Below are positions 1 through 10,835 of a stretch of 64,000 nucleotides of DNA, one piece after another. Source of the stretch: Chloranthus sessilifolius (lineage: Eukaryota > Streptophyta > Magnoliopsida > Chloranthales > Chloranthaceae). Position 1 is the stretch's first letter. Every line of letters begins with the position of its first letter. The stretch covers positions 68,117,367 to 68,181,366 of the forward strand of contig CM037596.1 in the NCBI GenBank assembly GCA_021018995.1, read 5' to 3'. The notes under the pieces were generated by a model that was not told the DNA's origin, ran no database searches, and worked only from the letters and a program-made list of their open reading frames with translations. The position numbers and the translations under genes were made by a program.

Positions 1-4
1 AACA
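1..4 (-). repeat. Last 4 bp of the left (3') LTR of element 2
   Basis: The window opens with aaca followed by a C-rich tract and the word aacctaagctttgctag. The same arrangement follows the LTR ends at 9226 and 27433, so the window starts four bases before an LTR boundary. The rest of this LTR (about 2.09 kb, as at 16149-18237) is predicted to the left. Confidence 0.7.
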
Positions 5-22
5 CACCCCCAAACCTAAGCT
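5..22 (-). other. Polypurine tract of element 2 (3' PPT)
   Basis: On the minus strand this reads as a G-rich tract (GGTTTGGGGGTG) directly before the LTR. The same motif sits at the equivalent border of element 1 (9227) and element 4 (27434). It would prime plus-strand DNA synthesis in reverse transcription. Confidence 0.7.
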
Positions 23-1590
23 TTGCTAGTCCCTGAGCAAAGGACAATTAAAATGAATTTAAAATGCCACTTTCGTAGGGAGCACGGATGCATTTAGCCT
101 ATGCATCAAGCCTTTTAAACCCCTAGGTGATCCCTACTGGAGGAGTGAAGTCTCCTGAGGATTTTCAGTGAAGGTACCCACAAACTTCTCCAATACACTT
201 AGTTAATAATAGTGCAACCTGTTAAAGCAGAGTTTAAGCAAATCAAATAAATTTACATCATGCCCATTCATTAAAAGAAATTCAGCAGAAAAAACATCCA
301 TTTGAAAATATGAAAGTTTGTTGAAATCTCTCCATCATCACTTAGTTTGTGTCAAGGCATTTTTCCTGAAATTTTATGCATAACTCATCATCAATTTGAG
401 GATCTTGCTCAGATACTTCCCCCATCAACTGGATTTTAGACCCAAGTCTCATCAGGGCTGTTCACTCATCAGTACAGAGAAGAGGGGTAAATCATATCAC
501 TCAGCTCAAGAGCAGTTACAGCCCTCAAATAGGACTGCAAGCAGGAGCATAAGCATTGCTTGAATTTCTGACTTTTCTAGCTCTTTACACCATAGATTAA
601 GCAGATTCTCATCTCCACATGACAGCTCAATCCACTTTCAGATCAGTAAGGTCTTTTTATTGGGTTATAATGTGGCTTAGGGATGAGGTTTGTGAAGGAA
701 CAAAAGGGATAACAGAGGTCAAATTTGAGAAATCAGTAAAGGCAAGGAGGGGATTCATGACTTCACCTTCTTCAATTCAGAACCTCTTCACTGTCTTTTT
801 GAAATTTTCAGACTTGAAGTGATCAGCTTCTTGTCTTCTTATAGATTTTTAAGTGGAGTGACTTCTCTTCCTCATTCTTTTCCTTTGCTTCTTCTTTTTC
901 TTTTTTTTTTTATGTGTGTGGGTTGGAATGCCACAACATCACAAACTGTGTTTTCCTTTCTTTTGACCAAATTTGCCACCTTGCTCCTCTAACCTCATTT
1001 CTCCTTTCATTTCTTGAATTCTCAGATTGGGGGTAGACTGAAATGGGCCAAAGGGGTTTTGGGTTCAAACTTTCTAGTTTCTATCAAAGAAAATTGGGAT
1101 TTTTTTATGGCTAAAAAAGGTGTGTATCAAGGACAGTTCAAAGGTAGGGAATTTTAGGCTCAAACAGTCCAAAGGATGGCCTTACTTCACATCTTCAATG
1201 TCCTGAGTGCTATCAAGTTGTTTCAACTTGGATTTGCCTAACTTCTAGTGATCAAGATTAGGTCCAGTCAGTCCTTAAAGCAGAAAGAATTGCCATGACA
1301 CTCTTCAAAGAAATCTTTCAGGCCCAATTCTCACTGGGTATGGCCTTCCATCCAATTTTTCTAGGGGGGTATCTTCACAGTCTCTTCTCGTTGCTGGTTT
1401 ATTACACATCAAAAAAAATTTTCTTCAAAAATTCTTGACATTTGCTTAATGAAAAATGTTAAAACTTCAGCTTGCTTCAGCTGCAAATGGTTTTTAAAGT
1501 TTCCTTAACAACAAATATGAGGTGAATTCATTCTCTTTTCGATTATTCCTTTTTAACTTGGCTGCACTGCAATTAACTAATTTATTGGCA
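23..1590 (-). other. 3' non-coding domain of element 2
   Basis: About 1.55 kb without a credible ORF. It shares blocks with element 1 (9246-10796) and element 4 (27452-28985). Shared blocks include the segment with gccactttcgtaggg, the segment around cccctaggtgatccct (112-140), and the stretch with ctcaagagc (~505). The same block in reverse complement occurs at 57060-57140 in plus-strand element 6. I see no protein function here. Confidence 0.6.
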
Positions 1591-1645
1591 TCCATGCCAC
1601 ACCCCTAAACCTAAACTAAACAGTGTCCTCACTATTTTGAGAAAA
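1590..1645 (-). other. Second, internal polypurine-like tract of element 2
   Basis: A C-rich motif (cacccctaaacctaaac followed by tgtcctcac) reads as a purine tract on the minus strand. It closely resembles the border PPT, but lies about 1.57 kb internal to it. The same duplicate occurs in element 1 (~10797), element 4 (~28988) and, on the plus strand, element 6 (~55405). By analogy it could be a central PPT-like priming site. That role is inference. Confidence 0.5.
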
Positions 1646-2046
1646 TGCAATCAAGAGAGAGATAAGGTAAGAAGATATCTATAGAATAACACAACAAAAA
1701 TGTCAAATATATACAAGAGACAAATAAAAAAGAAACTGAAACAACAAATGGGTACATTCATATATAGCTTGGTGCCATCTACCCCTGAGATACAGGGGCC
1801 TTGCCCTTGGATTTGGATTGCTGTGGTTGTTTTGCGGGTGCCTCCTCAGACTGGGTAGCAGGCTTTTTACCTTTAGGATCAACAGCAGGAGCAGAATCAG
1901 AATCCGAATATGAAGGGAAAAGAGATGGGGTCAAATCCTAGAGCCGCAGTAGCCTTCCTTCTTTCATCCCTAGAGAGTCGGATGCCATGGGGGTCAGATT
2001 GAGCGGAGGACCTGGTGTGCTTAGCTGCTTTGGATGGGGCAACAGG

Positions 2047-2697
2047 TCATTTTCCTTTTTTGATAAAAGCATATCTCTTGGCGGTGGCAGTTCTTTTGGA
2101 GCGAGTCCTTTTTGGTTTGGGAGGGATAGGTTGGACAGGTGGAGGTACTTGGGTAGGAGGAGGGGAAACATCCACAGGTGGGGTCGCTGAAGGAATAGCT
2201 GTAGAGGGGGAACATGGGTGAGGGGAGGGAGGCGCAGCAGGAGGTGTTGTAGCAAGAGGGGTAGGCTGAAAGGGTTGAGACAACAATGAAGCAACCTTTT
2301 TCTCTAAAATATCAATCTTCATGGCAGCATAGAGGAGGTTAGCATCTGAGAGCTCCTTGGTGGCCTTGATGATCTCCTGAGCATTGGCTAACTTTTTCTT
2401 GAGGAGCTTAGAATACTTCTTCTCATACTTGGTAATGAGACTCTCAGCAGCAGCCAACTATTTGGCTAACTTATAATGAGTCAAAATATCATGCCATCCC
2501 TTAGAGATATCTCAGAGCTTGATGCGGTGCTCCAATTCGATGTTGGCAATCCTCTCTTCGTAAGGGGCTTCCAGGGAAGCCCAGAGGGCAGCCATACCCC
2601 TCAGGACATCCCTGTGGATGTAAGGGTTGTCCCTCATTACATACAACAGAGTGAGGTACGGAGGAATGTACATGTGCTGGCGAAGGATGATGGGCAA
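2047..2697 (-). pseudogene. C-terminal part of the extra ORF: coiled-coil, Pro-rich, basic tail
   Basis: Two adjoining open stretches (2512-2697 and 2047-2457) are broken by frame changes. The first contains DNPYIHRDVLRGMAALWASL. The second has a Lys-rich heptad-like stretch (about residues 8-60: KYEKKYSKLLKKKLANAQEI), then a Pro-rich run and a basic end with KPKRTRSKR that could be a nuclear signal. It continues the ORF from 2761-4690. Element 1 keeps a recognisable relative at ~11290-11690 (TENPYIRR). This layout resembles plant 'transposon protein' ORFs carried by gypsy-type elements. The function is not established. Confidence 0.5.
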
Positions 2698-2760
2698 GGA
2701 AGGGGAAGAAGTGGATGGACAGGAGGGGGGGTAGAAAATGAGATCCTCACATGGATCAGT

Positions 2761-3714
2761 TTAGGTGGAAGCATCGTGGAATGAAGGTGGAGAGGAAAAG
2801 GGGGAATGGGTGGTGGGTATCTTAGCAACACCAGAAATAGGTGCAGGTGGGGATGAGGGTAGGACAACTGCTGGGAAGGGAGGTTGGGGTAGAGATGGAG
2901 CTGCTAACTCTACAAATAGGATATTAGTAGGGATGGGGGAGGCTTTGGGTGAAAAGGGGGGAGAGAAATCGAAAAGTGAGGGATCAGGGGGGAGAGGAGA
3001 AGTGGGAAGGGGTAGGGAAACTGAAGTGGGGAGAGTAAGGGTGTATTGAATTGATTGGAGGCATGAGCTCATGAGGGCCTGGTTGTCAGTGTTAGTGGCT
3101 AATTGTGCCTGAATGAACGGTAGGAGGGAGAGGATTTGGGTGAAAGTGTCAGGCAGGGTGGAAGTAGAGGGGATGGGTGTTTGAATGGGATGGAAAGGAG
3201 AGGATGGGGCATGGGTAAAATGAGGAGGAGTGGGGTGAGGGGAGTCAGGCAGTGGGGTATACTCATGGGCAACATCCTCCACAATTGAAGAAATGAGGGC
3301 AGTGAAACCAGTAGAAGTGATCTGGTCCAAACCCTGTGTATGTATAGGTAGTGGTGGAGGGGGTGAATCAGGAAGGGGCTGGAAGGAGGGTGGGGAGGAC
3401 ATGGTGGGGATAGGCTCAGAGCAGGTGGGGAGTTCCAGGACCCGAGGTCAGAATTCCTGAGTGGTGGGTGGAAGGGGGACGAAGACAGATGTGAAAAGCA
3501 AGGTGGGTGGAGGTGTAGGTGATGGTGTAGGTAAGGTGGATGAAAAAGTGGGTGTTGTAGGAGGAATGGTGGATGGGGGAATGTCAGCAGAATGATTTGC
3601 TGCTGAGGTAGTGGGCACCTCCTCCTCTGCCTCAACCGGCTTGGTCTTTTGAATTAGGGTTAAACTTGTAGACCATGCCCTCTTTCCAAAAACCTTGGGA
3701 GCCATTTTCTCCAC
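2761..3714 (-). pseudogene. Proline/serine-rich middle of the extra ORF
   Basis: Open stretches at 3448-3714 and 2761-3402 lie in different frames and are very rich in Pro, Ser and Thr (runs such as PPPPLPIHT), typical of a disordered linker. The 3448-3714 piece begins with KMAPKVFGKRAW, which fits continuation from the folded domain at 3660-4126. The composition makes homology calls unsafe. The assignment rests on position between the folded N-terminal part and the coiled-coil part of one degraded ORF. Confidence 0.45.
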
Positions 3715-4126
3715 TGGCTCAGCCTCCTTAATCCTATACTTTCTAGCTTTGAGCAGACAGGTGATGAGTCTGCTGAAGGGTAGGCATCCTCCCTTAGTAA
3801 AAGCCTGTCTTTTAGCACCTTGTCATTTATGTCCACCATAGTTTCAAAGATCAGCTTAGGTGCATTCACGAACTGCCCCTTGGAACAATAGAATAAAGCA
3901 TCCATAATGGGGACCTTCTCTCCTGTAAATGTCTTGTAACATAGACATTTTTCCTTAAGATAGTATCCATGAATCTGAGACTAGGATGGAGGTCTCTTCT
4001 CATCAGGGATTCTCTAGAACCCACAATCCCATTGGTTAGCTGTTTGGCCATGTCCTTAAATGTAGCTCCAACAGGTACTCCCTCAGTGCGGTTGGAGTCA
4101 AATTGGTATGGGACCCCCAAAGCCAT
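3660..4126 (-). pseudogene. Middle domain of the plant-transposon-protein-like ORF
   Basis: Open stretches 3866-4126 and 3660-3905 overlap in different frames (a frameshift near 3900). Readable parts include RDLHPSLRFMDTILRKNVY and MDALFYCSKGQFVNAPKLIF. The order (short hydrophobic core, LHPSLRF, then a 'their way to I/M + isoleucine-rich' stretch) resembles the putative plant transposon protein domain found beside gag-pro in many plant gypsy elements. That family match is from memory and was not searched. It could also be called env-like, because it occupies the position where Athila elements carry an env-like ORF. Confidence 0.45.
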
Positions 4127-4195
4127 TCCTATGTCTCTGTGATCAATAGTTTGTTACCAATCATCAATCGAGATCTCTAGTACATCATCAGTCCC

Positions 4196-4690
4196 CTATG
4201 TCACCTTCTTCTTTAGGTTTTGGTACCATAACTTCACCAGCCTGGGATACACTGATTCTTTCAATGGTGACAGTAGGGGCAACAAGCCTTCTTTCTTCAA
4301 ATAGCTCAGTGTTTCCTGGCACTCTCCAATGTTGGCAAAATATGCCAGATCAAATTCAGTCTCAGGGATAAGGCTCAACTTGTCTGCAAATTCATTGGGG
4401 GTGGTTAGTATAGCTAGAGGCTCTACAGTAATGGGTCTGTCAGGGGTAGCTCTCTCTAAGGGTGTTTCTACCACAGGTTCCTGAATTTCAACAGCTTTGG
4501 CTTTCTTAGCTTTAGGACCCTTTTTGGGTGTCTCCTCAGTGAGCTTCCACTTTACAGGTGGTTTGGTAGCAGGTACTGCTTTCTTGGAGGATTTAGGGGT
4601 GGATGCAGTTGATTTCCGGCGTATGCTGGCTAGCGTTTCCTCAGGCTCATCCATTTTAATCTCAGAGAGTAATTTCTCACCAACTTGCAA
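4196..4690 (-). pseudogene. N-terminal part of the extra (env-position) ORF
   Basis: A 164-residue open stretch. Residues ~20-75 are Lys/Pro/Thr-rich and basic (PKKGPKAKKAKAVEI). Residues ~95-164 look folded, with ETEFDLAYFANIGECQETL and a C-terminal PRLVKLWYQNLKKK. The last motif resembles the '..LV..FY.NL' signature at the start of plant transposon protein domains. The ATG at 4688-4690 follows an LTR-like promoter cassette (4950-5310). The reading stops at 4196 and the homologous protein seems to resume in another frame at ~4126, so the gene is broken. Confidence 0.5.
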
Positions 4691-4949
4691 TGGGAAAACT
4701 TAGAAAAACAATAGATTGATGGTAGAAAGTCAACTCACCTCCAAGTACCTAGGGTTTCACAGAGCTAGCGATGTACCGCTCCAATTTCTCCAAAATCAGG
4801 GGCAAAATGCTCCTCTACGCAAGCTAAATGTATCGATAAGATGGCACACTAAACAGTGTATGATTCTGTGAGGATTTAGTAGAGAAAGACAGAGGCAAAA
4901 AAATGAGGAAGAGAGCTAGGGGTTTCTCAGAGGGTAAGGAATGAAGCAC

Positions 4950-5310
4950 AAATGACCTATCGACAAGTATATAAAGGTGAAAATGCGATTTCGACAGGAT
5001 GAATGGAATGGTTTCGATAGGTTGATATGTCCTGTCGAAAGCTTGAAAATCAAAGCTTTCAAAAGGGATGATTCCAAAGGGTTTCAATAAGTGAGACCAT
5101 CCTATCGATAGGTTTAAACAGCAGAAAAAGCATCTTTTCGATAGGTACCCGATATGTACCCATAACCTATCGAAATCTTTGTTTACCCTTATGTATCCTG
5201 TCGAGAAGTTAGTTTTACCTGTCGAAACATCGAGTGCCTATCGAAACCATTAGATATCCTGTTGAAATCACCATATATCCTAACGAAAGGTAGATTTGGC
5301 CTATCGCAGG
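4950..5310 (-). promoter_or_regulatory. Internal LTR-like cassette: CGATAGG word array with TATA-like box
   Basis: At least a dozen degenerate copies of cgatagg or its complement lie here (for example 5012, 5102, 5136, 5165, 5219, 5235). Two form a perfect 11-bp inverted repeat (5136-5146 with 5165-5175). On the minus strand the array is followed by a TATATA box (~4964-4972) and then the extra ORF start at 4690. The same word array occurs upstream of the TATA box in this element's own LTR (17490-18030). I infer a captured LTR promoter for the extra ORF. Confidence 0.5.
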
Positions 5311-5568
5311 CTCAAAAACCCAGATAAAACTACCTTTCTGGCCACCCTTAGCTTCCGCACTTATTAGGCTATGTTACTGTGCGACCCTACGATTAGATTC
5401 TTTTGTGGACGAGCTCCCACTATTTTAGAGCAGCTGGCAAATTTGAAATTGCGACCCAATAGATAGCATAGTATGTTTATTACAACATAACTTTACTAGA
5501 AATGCAAAGTAAAACATCTAAAACAGAAGCAAAATATGGTATATATGATACATACTAAACTGCAGGTG
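5311..5568 (-). other. Spacer downstream of the protease, no gene seen
   Basis: Between the end of the protease reading frame and the word array. This is where RT would be expected in an autonomous Athila element, but no RT motif is found in any frame. Confidence 0.4.
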
Positions 5569-6378
5569 CTAATCTGGAGGATCTGGAAGGTTAACGGCCT
5601 CCCCATGTTCCTCGAACTTATCATCCTTCTTGGATCCGTTCCTCAACACTTGTTCAACCCCTGGTTGCAATCTTGTCTCTATAGGCCAATCATTGCTCTG
5701 TAGCAGCTGTTGAGGATTATCATGCAGAGCCTCCTCCAGCCCTGTAATGGAAAAACAAGTCTTATCAAAAGGGGGTTGAGAGCTGGTGCTGTACACATGC
5801 AGCTTTACTTTCATGTTGCCAAAGGAGACCTCCATGATTCCAGATCTGCATTGAATACAAGCATTGGCAGTGGCCAAGAAAGGCCTACCCAGAATCACAG
5901 GGATGGAGGAAATACCTTTACTTAGCTCCATATCTAATACCACAAAGTCAGCAGGGTAAAAAAACTTGTCAACTCCCACCAGGACATCCTCAATGACTCC
6001 CACAGGTTTTCTTTCGGACCTGTCAGCCAGTTGCAAGACCACAAGTGTGGGCTTCAAGTCTCCCAAGCCCAATTTTTCATAAACTACATAGGGCAGCAAG
6101 TTCACACTGGCTCCCAGGTCCAATAGGGCCTTCTTAATTTTATGATCCCCAATGATGCAAGGGATAGTGGGCACTCCAGGGTCTTGAAGTTTGGGGGGAG
6201 TTGCAATGGACAGGACATGCTTAACTTTTTCTGCGGAAAAGACTTTCTTGGATAGGTATGTCCTAAACTGTCTTTTATGGGTGCATAACTCCTTCAGAAA
6301 TTTGGCATAGGCTGAGACTTGTTTGATGGCATCAAGTAAAGGAAAATTAATTTTAACTTGCTTGAAAGTCTCCATCAT
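5569..6378 (-). CDS. Athila-type aspartic protease (retropepsin), end of gag-pro
   Basis: A 269-residue open frame. The flap and active-site region reads LLDLGASVNLLP at residues ~85-96 (Asp at 87; nt ~6118-6120). Athila-lineage proteases carry DLGA in place of the usual DTGA. Downstream is VILGRPFLATANACIQCRSG at ~160-180, the conserved C-terminal part. Residues 1-60 are the gag-protease linker, with RTYLSKKVFSAEK. It would cleave the gag polyprotein. It lies in a different frame from the gag part ending at 6375, so one frameshift separates them. No RT follows, which is unusual. Element 4 carries a close relative at 32681-33401. Confidence 0.8.
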   Translation of the reverse strand: MMETFKQVKINFPLLDAIKQVSAYAKFLKELCTHKRQFRTYLSKKVFSAEKVKHVLSIATPPKLQDPGVPTIPCIIGDHKIKKALLDLGASVNLLPYVVYEKLGLGDLKPTLVVLQLADRSERKPVGVIEDVLVGVDKFFYPADFVVLDMELSKGISSIPVILGRPFLATANACIQCRSGIMEVSFGNMKVKLHVYSTSSQPPFDKTCFSITGLEEALHDNPQQLLQSNDWPIETRLQPGVEQVLRNGSKKDDKFEEHGEAVNLPDPPD

Positions 6379-7402
6379 TTCCTCAATTTTACCCTACCCT
6401 TTGTCAAAAGGGGAGGGTCCTTGCAATGCCTTGGGAAATGGCAACTGGGGGATTGCTCCCTCATTTGCAGCCTTAGCCAAAGGGGCTTCTTTCTTTTTGA
6501 TTTTTCTTTTCTTTGAGGATCCATATCATCCTCTTTAGTGACAATTGGTTGCTCCTGCAGGCCCACCACTAGTGGCCTTTGTTGTGTTTTACGAGAAATC
6601 ACTCCATTTTCTTCCTCCAAGGGCCTCACAGGCTCACAGCCCACTTGATTGTCCACTAGCCTACCACTCCTCAAAGTTGTAACAGATTTGGCTTCCTCAT
6701 AGGTGGAGGAAACTTCACCCACTACAAATTGTCTTCGTGGATTATCCTGTGATTGGCTAGGTAACCTTCCTCCCTCTCTCCTAGTCAGAGCATCAGACAG
6801 CTGACCAAGTTGATCCTCTACCTTTTTGATGCTCTGGTTGTGAGAGTGCACAGTTTGGGTCAAAGTGTTCAAGCTCTGTAATGAAGATAGAACTTGTTCC
6901 TCAAAATATGGTGTTCTCACAGTTGGAGCAGGTGTAGCTTGCTGCACAGGAGGAGCTACAGGTTGGGCCATGGGTTGCTAATACTAAGGTCTTGGGGCAT
7001 AACCTTCTCGATAAGGCTGAGCATTTCTGTAAGGCATGGGCTGTTGGGGCTGCTGTTGCTGCTGGCTAGGGTATGCATCTTGTCTCTACCTTAGATTGGG
7101 GTGATTTCTCCATTGATACTTAGCAGCAGGCTGTTGCCCATAAGATTGAGTTGCAGCCACATGCTCTGTTACAAAATCAGGAAATTGGGCAACTTATGGG
7201 CATTCATCCAGGGAGTGAGCAAGGGATTGGCATATGGCACATGCCTCCTCCACTCTAGCAGCCATTGGTACTACATTGCTCCCATTAACTTGTTAAATTT
7301 CACTGCCAGGTTGTCTACTTTTCTTTCCAAAGCACTTGGTACACTCACTTCATATATCTTTCCTCTTGAGGTGTTCTCTTTTAGCAATTTAGGAGGCTCT
7401 AG
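6375..7402 (-). pseudogene. Athila gag, C-terminal half with CCHC zinc knuckle
   Basis: Continues the gag of 15067-15897 across the element 1 insertion. Just left of the junction, SVPSALERKVDNLAVKFNKL is readable. A perfect CX2CX4HX4C knuckle (CAICQSLAHSLDEC) lies at 7200-7241, in a frame offset from its neighbours. After a Gln-rich stretch comes the open part 6375-6971, with VEDQLGQLSDALTRREGGRLP and the Athila-typical TLRSGR. Stops and frame changes break the gene. Gag packages element RNA; the knuckle binds nucleic acid. Confidence 0.75.
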
Positions 7403-7407
7403 GTCTC
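7403..7407. repeat. Target-site duplication GTCTC of element 1, left copy
   Basis: gtctc directly precedes the LTR start at 7408. The identical pentamer follows the other LTR at 15073-15077. Five-base duplications are standard for Ty3/gypsy integration. Confidence 0.9.
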
Positions 7408-9226
7408 TGTTGTCGCTCCAAGTGTGCCATAATTGTGTGCATTATGAATAAAGAATTAAAGAATTAAAGAATGCTAAGTTATATGGATGTTAACTTATGA
7501 AAGGAATATCGGCAGCACACTGGGGCTAACATTAGCCTGCAAGATCAGGGCCAATTGTAGCAAGTTTTAAAAGTAAGTATTTCAAGATCGTCCACAGAGA
7601 ATTTGTCTAAAATGAGAGATAAACCTCCAGATCTGTGCTACCAGATCTGGCTCTATAATTATCTAGAAAGCAGATAAAGAGAGAGTGTTGGGTTTTGTCA
7701 CGTTTAACTAAAAGCAAATAAAGAAAAGAACTAACTACGTGATCCAGATCCGAGTTGTGGAGGTGTTTAAAATAAATCAAATGCAGAAATAATAGCTTCA
7801 TGTATTTTAGCCTTTGAATTTTAATGGAGAATCTGTATTCCAATAGAGCAGATTCAATCTTCATCTGGCTACCAGCACAGATGTAAGAGAAATAAATCCG
7901 AATTAAGGAATAGGTTTAGACTTATGGCTATGATGTCCAATGGTCACAGATCATCCAATAGTTGTGGCATGTTCTTTAGTTCGTAACATGAACATCATCA
8001 GAAGTGCTAGAATTAGGTTACCAACGCTAATTCGCACAGGACAATGAATTAAGGGAAGTTGGATGCGGTGAGTGAATCTAAAGAAGTCTAATGCACTAAG
8101 GTGAACATTGAACCCTCGACATGACTCCAATGGAGAAGACACAAATTACACAACCTTTTAAAATCCAAAGTTACAATTACAAAGCACGGATTTAGAAAGC
8201 CCCCGGACTTGCAGTCTTGACTCCGATCTCCTTGGAGTTACAAATCACTCCCAACAACTGGCAAAAGTAAAACAAAAGAAGCTAGTACAGGAGGCAGATA
8301 TAGGCTATCCGACCGGAAGGTAGGGAAATAGAGATGAAAACTCAAAACTGGATGCCACAATTGGGCAAATGTCTTCTATTTATAGCTTTCCTTGATCTGC
8401 TGAATTGACCAATCGAAGTGTTCGGATCTGGATTGCCCAATGGCGCTTGAGCACGGGATCCAGATCTGTTCGCCAATGAAAATGCTACGATCCGGTTCAA
8501 TAATCAGCGCTAGAAGCATCAATTACATTATGGAATTCAAAAATCTGTTTGAGCTTCTAGAAGTTCCCGCCAAGTGATTTCATCTTTGAGCGCTCACATG
8601 GGTTGGAATATGCTTTTGGATCTTGATTGGAATCTTCGAAATGTCCTTGAACATTAAATGCATTAGCGGCAAGAGATTACTAAAATGCCCTTTAAACAAG
8701 TGTAATTCCCCGAATGTCCTTTCGTAGAGTTTAAGTGCCTTTTCGCAAAAGTGTTTTGGCTCAAGTTCTTTTCGCAGCAATTTGGCTTCGAAAGTCTTTT
8801 CGCAGGACTTCTCCCTGCATCTTCTATTCGAAAAGGAAATTTCAACTATTCGACAGAACATGGTTCTTTTCGAGTAGTTCATTCTGACTCGAATCAATTC
8901 AACAGAACTTTGACCTTTTCGAAAGTACTTTTTACTTTGCGATTTGAACTTTTAACTTGATTTCTTCTTTGCGAATGGATCCTTCTTCTTCTTGAGTCTT
9001 TTCTTGCTCTTTTAGGACCTTTTTAGCCATTCTTGAGGCTATTTCTTCACTCCTCTTTGAGCTTGACATGAGTTGTCGACTTTTGATCATTTAGGATGCT
9101 TTTAGGACTTGGACACATCCTAATTGGTTAGTGTAAAATGCACACTAAAGCACTTATTTAGTCTTCTCAAGGGTCTTTCATGGCTCCTGTGTAGTGGTGA
9201 TAAATGGTATTTTTCACTACTTTACA
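7408..9226 (-). repeat. 3' LTR of element 1
   Basis: 1,819 bp. It is homologous over its length to 13267-15072, 25459-27433 and 34127-36085. Features read on the minus strand: U3 from 9226, a word array of ttcgcaaag/ttcgaa (8720-8960), the TATA box ctataaatag at 8376-8385, then R/U5 to 7408. The left end is fixed by GTCTC and the right end by the adjoining PPT. Confidence 0.92.
8376..8385 (-). promoter_or_regulatory. TATA box of the element 1 3' LTR
   Basis: CTATAAATAG on the minus strand. The same box is conserved at 14216-14225 and, as GTATAAATAG, at 26431-26440 and ~35101-35110 in related LTRs. Confidence 0.65.
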
Positions 9227-9245
9227 CTCCCCCAACCCTAAGCTT
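9227..9245 (-). other. Polypurine tract of element 1
   Basis: A C-rich tract on the plus strand (purine on the minus strand) directly adjoins the LTR end and is followed by ccctaagctttgctag. It matches positions 5-22 and 27434-27450. Confidence 0.7.
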
Positions 9246-10796
9246 TGCTAGTCCCTGCGCAAAGAAACATAAAAAACAAAGTAAAGAGCCACTTTTGTAG
9301 GAAGCACAGTGCATTTAGCATATGCAACAAGCCTTTTCAACCCCTAGGTGATCCCTAGAGGAGTGAAGTCTCGAGGGTTTTCATGAAGGTACCCATAAAC
9401 TTCTCCATGGGACAGTTGGCATTAGTGCCGTTATCTCATGAGCAATCAAAGATCGAAATTAGTTACTCTTGAATCCATGTTTACAGAAATTTAGTTGTAT
9501 TGTTTGCAAGGAGATTTCAACATTTATAAACCTCATGAATGTTTCAATATTTCCAACTGTGAACAGTCATAGAAAATCATACAAATGTGTGATAGAAGCT
9601 CATCCTATGGATAAAAATTAGGTTATAAGTCATACTTAATGTGCTCAAGTTCCAACCCAAACACTCACGGGTATACTCTCATCGATGTTTTTGTTGAGGG
9701 TTCGTTTTCACTCAAGCTCAAGAGCGCTTACATCTCCCAAATGGATCTGTAAGCATGAGCATAGGCCTGCTTCTCGTGTAATCGCATCATTGACATCTCC
9801 TCACCATAGATTGGGGAACTTCTTATCTCTACATGACTCACTCAACTTTGGATCACAAGGACTTTTAATCTAGGTTTGTTTGTATGGCTTATGGAGTGAA
9901 GTTTCAAGGAAAGGCGCTTGAACAGGGGTTTGAATTTGAGAACTCAGAAGTGCAGTGAGATGGTTCATGACTCCACCTTTTGAGTTTAGCTTCTTTCTTC
10001 TTCTTTTCGAGATTCTCACATTCACAGCGATTAGTTCTTTCTTTGATCTTGCATTTTTCATCATAAGGTCCCTTTTTTGCCTTTTTGCTTGCAACATTTT
10101 CACATTGTTTGTCTCTTCCTTTCTCAGTCACCATATTGCCTGTTTTTGAGGTATTTTCTCTTCATTTTCTTGATCTTGAAATGGTCCCTCTTCAGTTCTT
10201 TCTCCTTTCCCTCCTGAATTCTCAGAGTGAGGGCAGGCTGAATTGGTTCCATAGGTTCAGGTGCAAGTACTTTTGGATATTTTTGATGAAGAATTGTAGG
10301 ATTCTGACTCAAATGGGGTACAAGCAGAGGCAGATTTTCTTGGTTGGTTCTGTTAGGTTCAAGTGTCCAAAGAAGGCCTTGATCTTTTCCTCGGTTTCAT
10401 GAGTCTGTTACTTGTTTTAATTTGGAGTTTCCTAACTTCTAGTGGATCTAATGCCTCACCAATCTTTTGAATCGGAAAAAAAATTGCCTCGTCACTCTTC
10501 AACAGAGATGGAAAATATATGAGCTCAATTCTCACCGGTTATGGTTTTTCCTTGAGCTTTTAAGTATATCTTTACCTTTTTCTTCCTTTTGACTTACTAC
10601 GTCGATACCGGTATGTTTTTATGGTGTAATCATCATGGAAATGTAGACTATCTAAGGTTTAGAATGTCGAGATTTTTTGCAAAGAATATTTAAAGATTTC
10701 CTAGTTGACTTGAGTGTTAAGTACATTGAATTCTTCCCTGCTTACTTAGGTGATTTTTCGCTTTATCTTTGCCGATCTGAGGGCGGGATCTGCTGC
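9246..10796 (-). other. 3' non-coding domain of element 1
   Basis: Homologous to 27452-28985 over most of its length and more distantly to 23-1590. Short open frames occur on both strands but are not shared between copies, so I do not call genes. Confidence 0.6.
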
Positions 10797-10835
10797 CACA
10801 CCCCCAAACTTATGAGGAGCGGTGTCCTCCGGTTC
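10797..10835 (-). other. Internal polypurine-like tract of element 1
   Basis: The motif cacacccccaaactta followed by gtgtcctcc is equivalent to 1593-1640 in element 2. It lies ~1.57 kb from the border PPT, the same spacing as in elements 2 and 4. Confidence 0.5.

Noticed and set aside
1938-3049. Plus-strand open frames opposite the Pro-rich ORF (for example 2765-3049, Gly/Glu-rich)
   Set aside because: They are mirror frames of a C-rich-codon minus-strand ORF and have no motif.
9870-10134. Lys/Arg-rich minus-strand frames as a nucleic-acid-binding protein
   Set aside because: Not conserved in the collinear region of element 4 (28080-28350).
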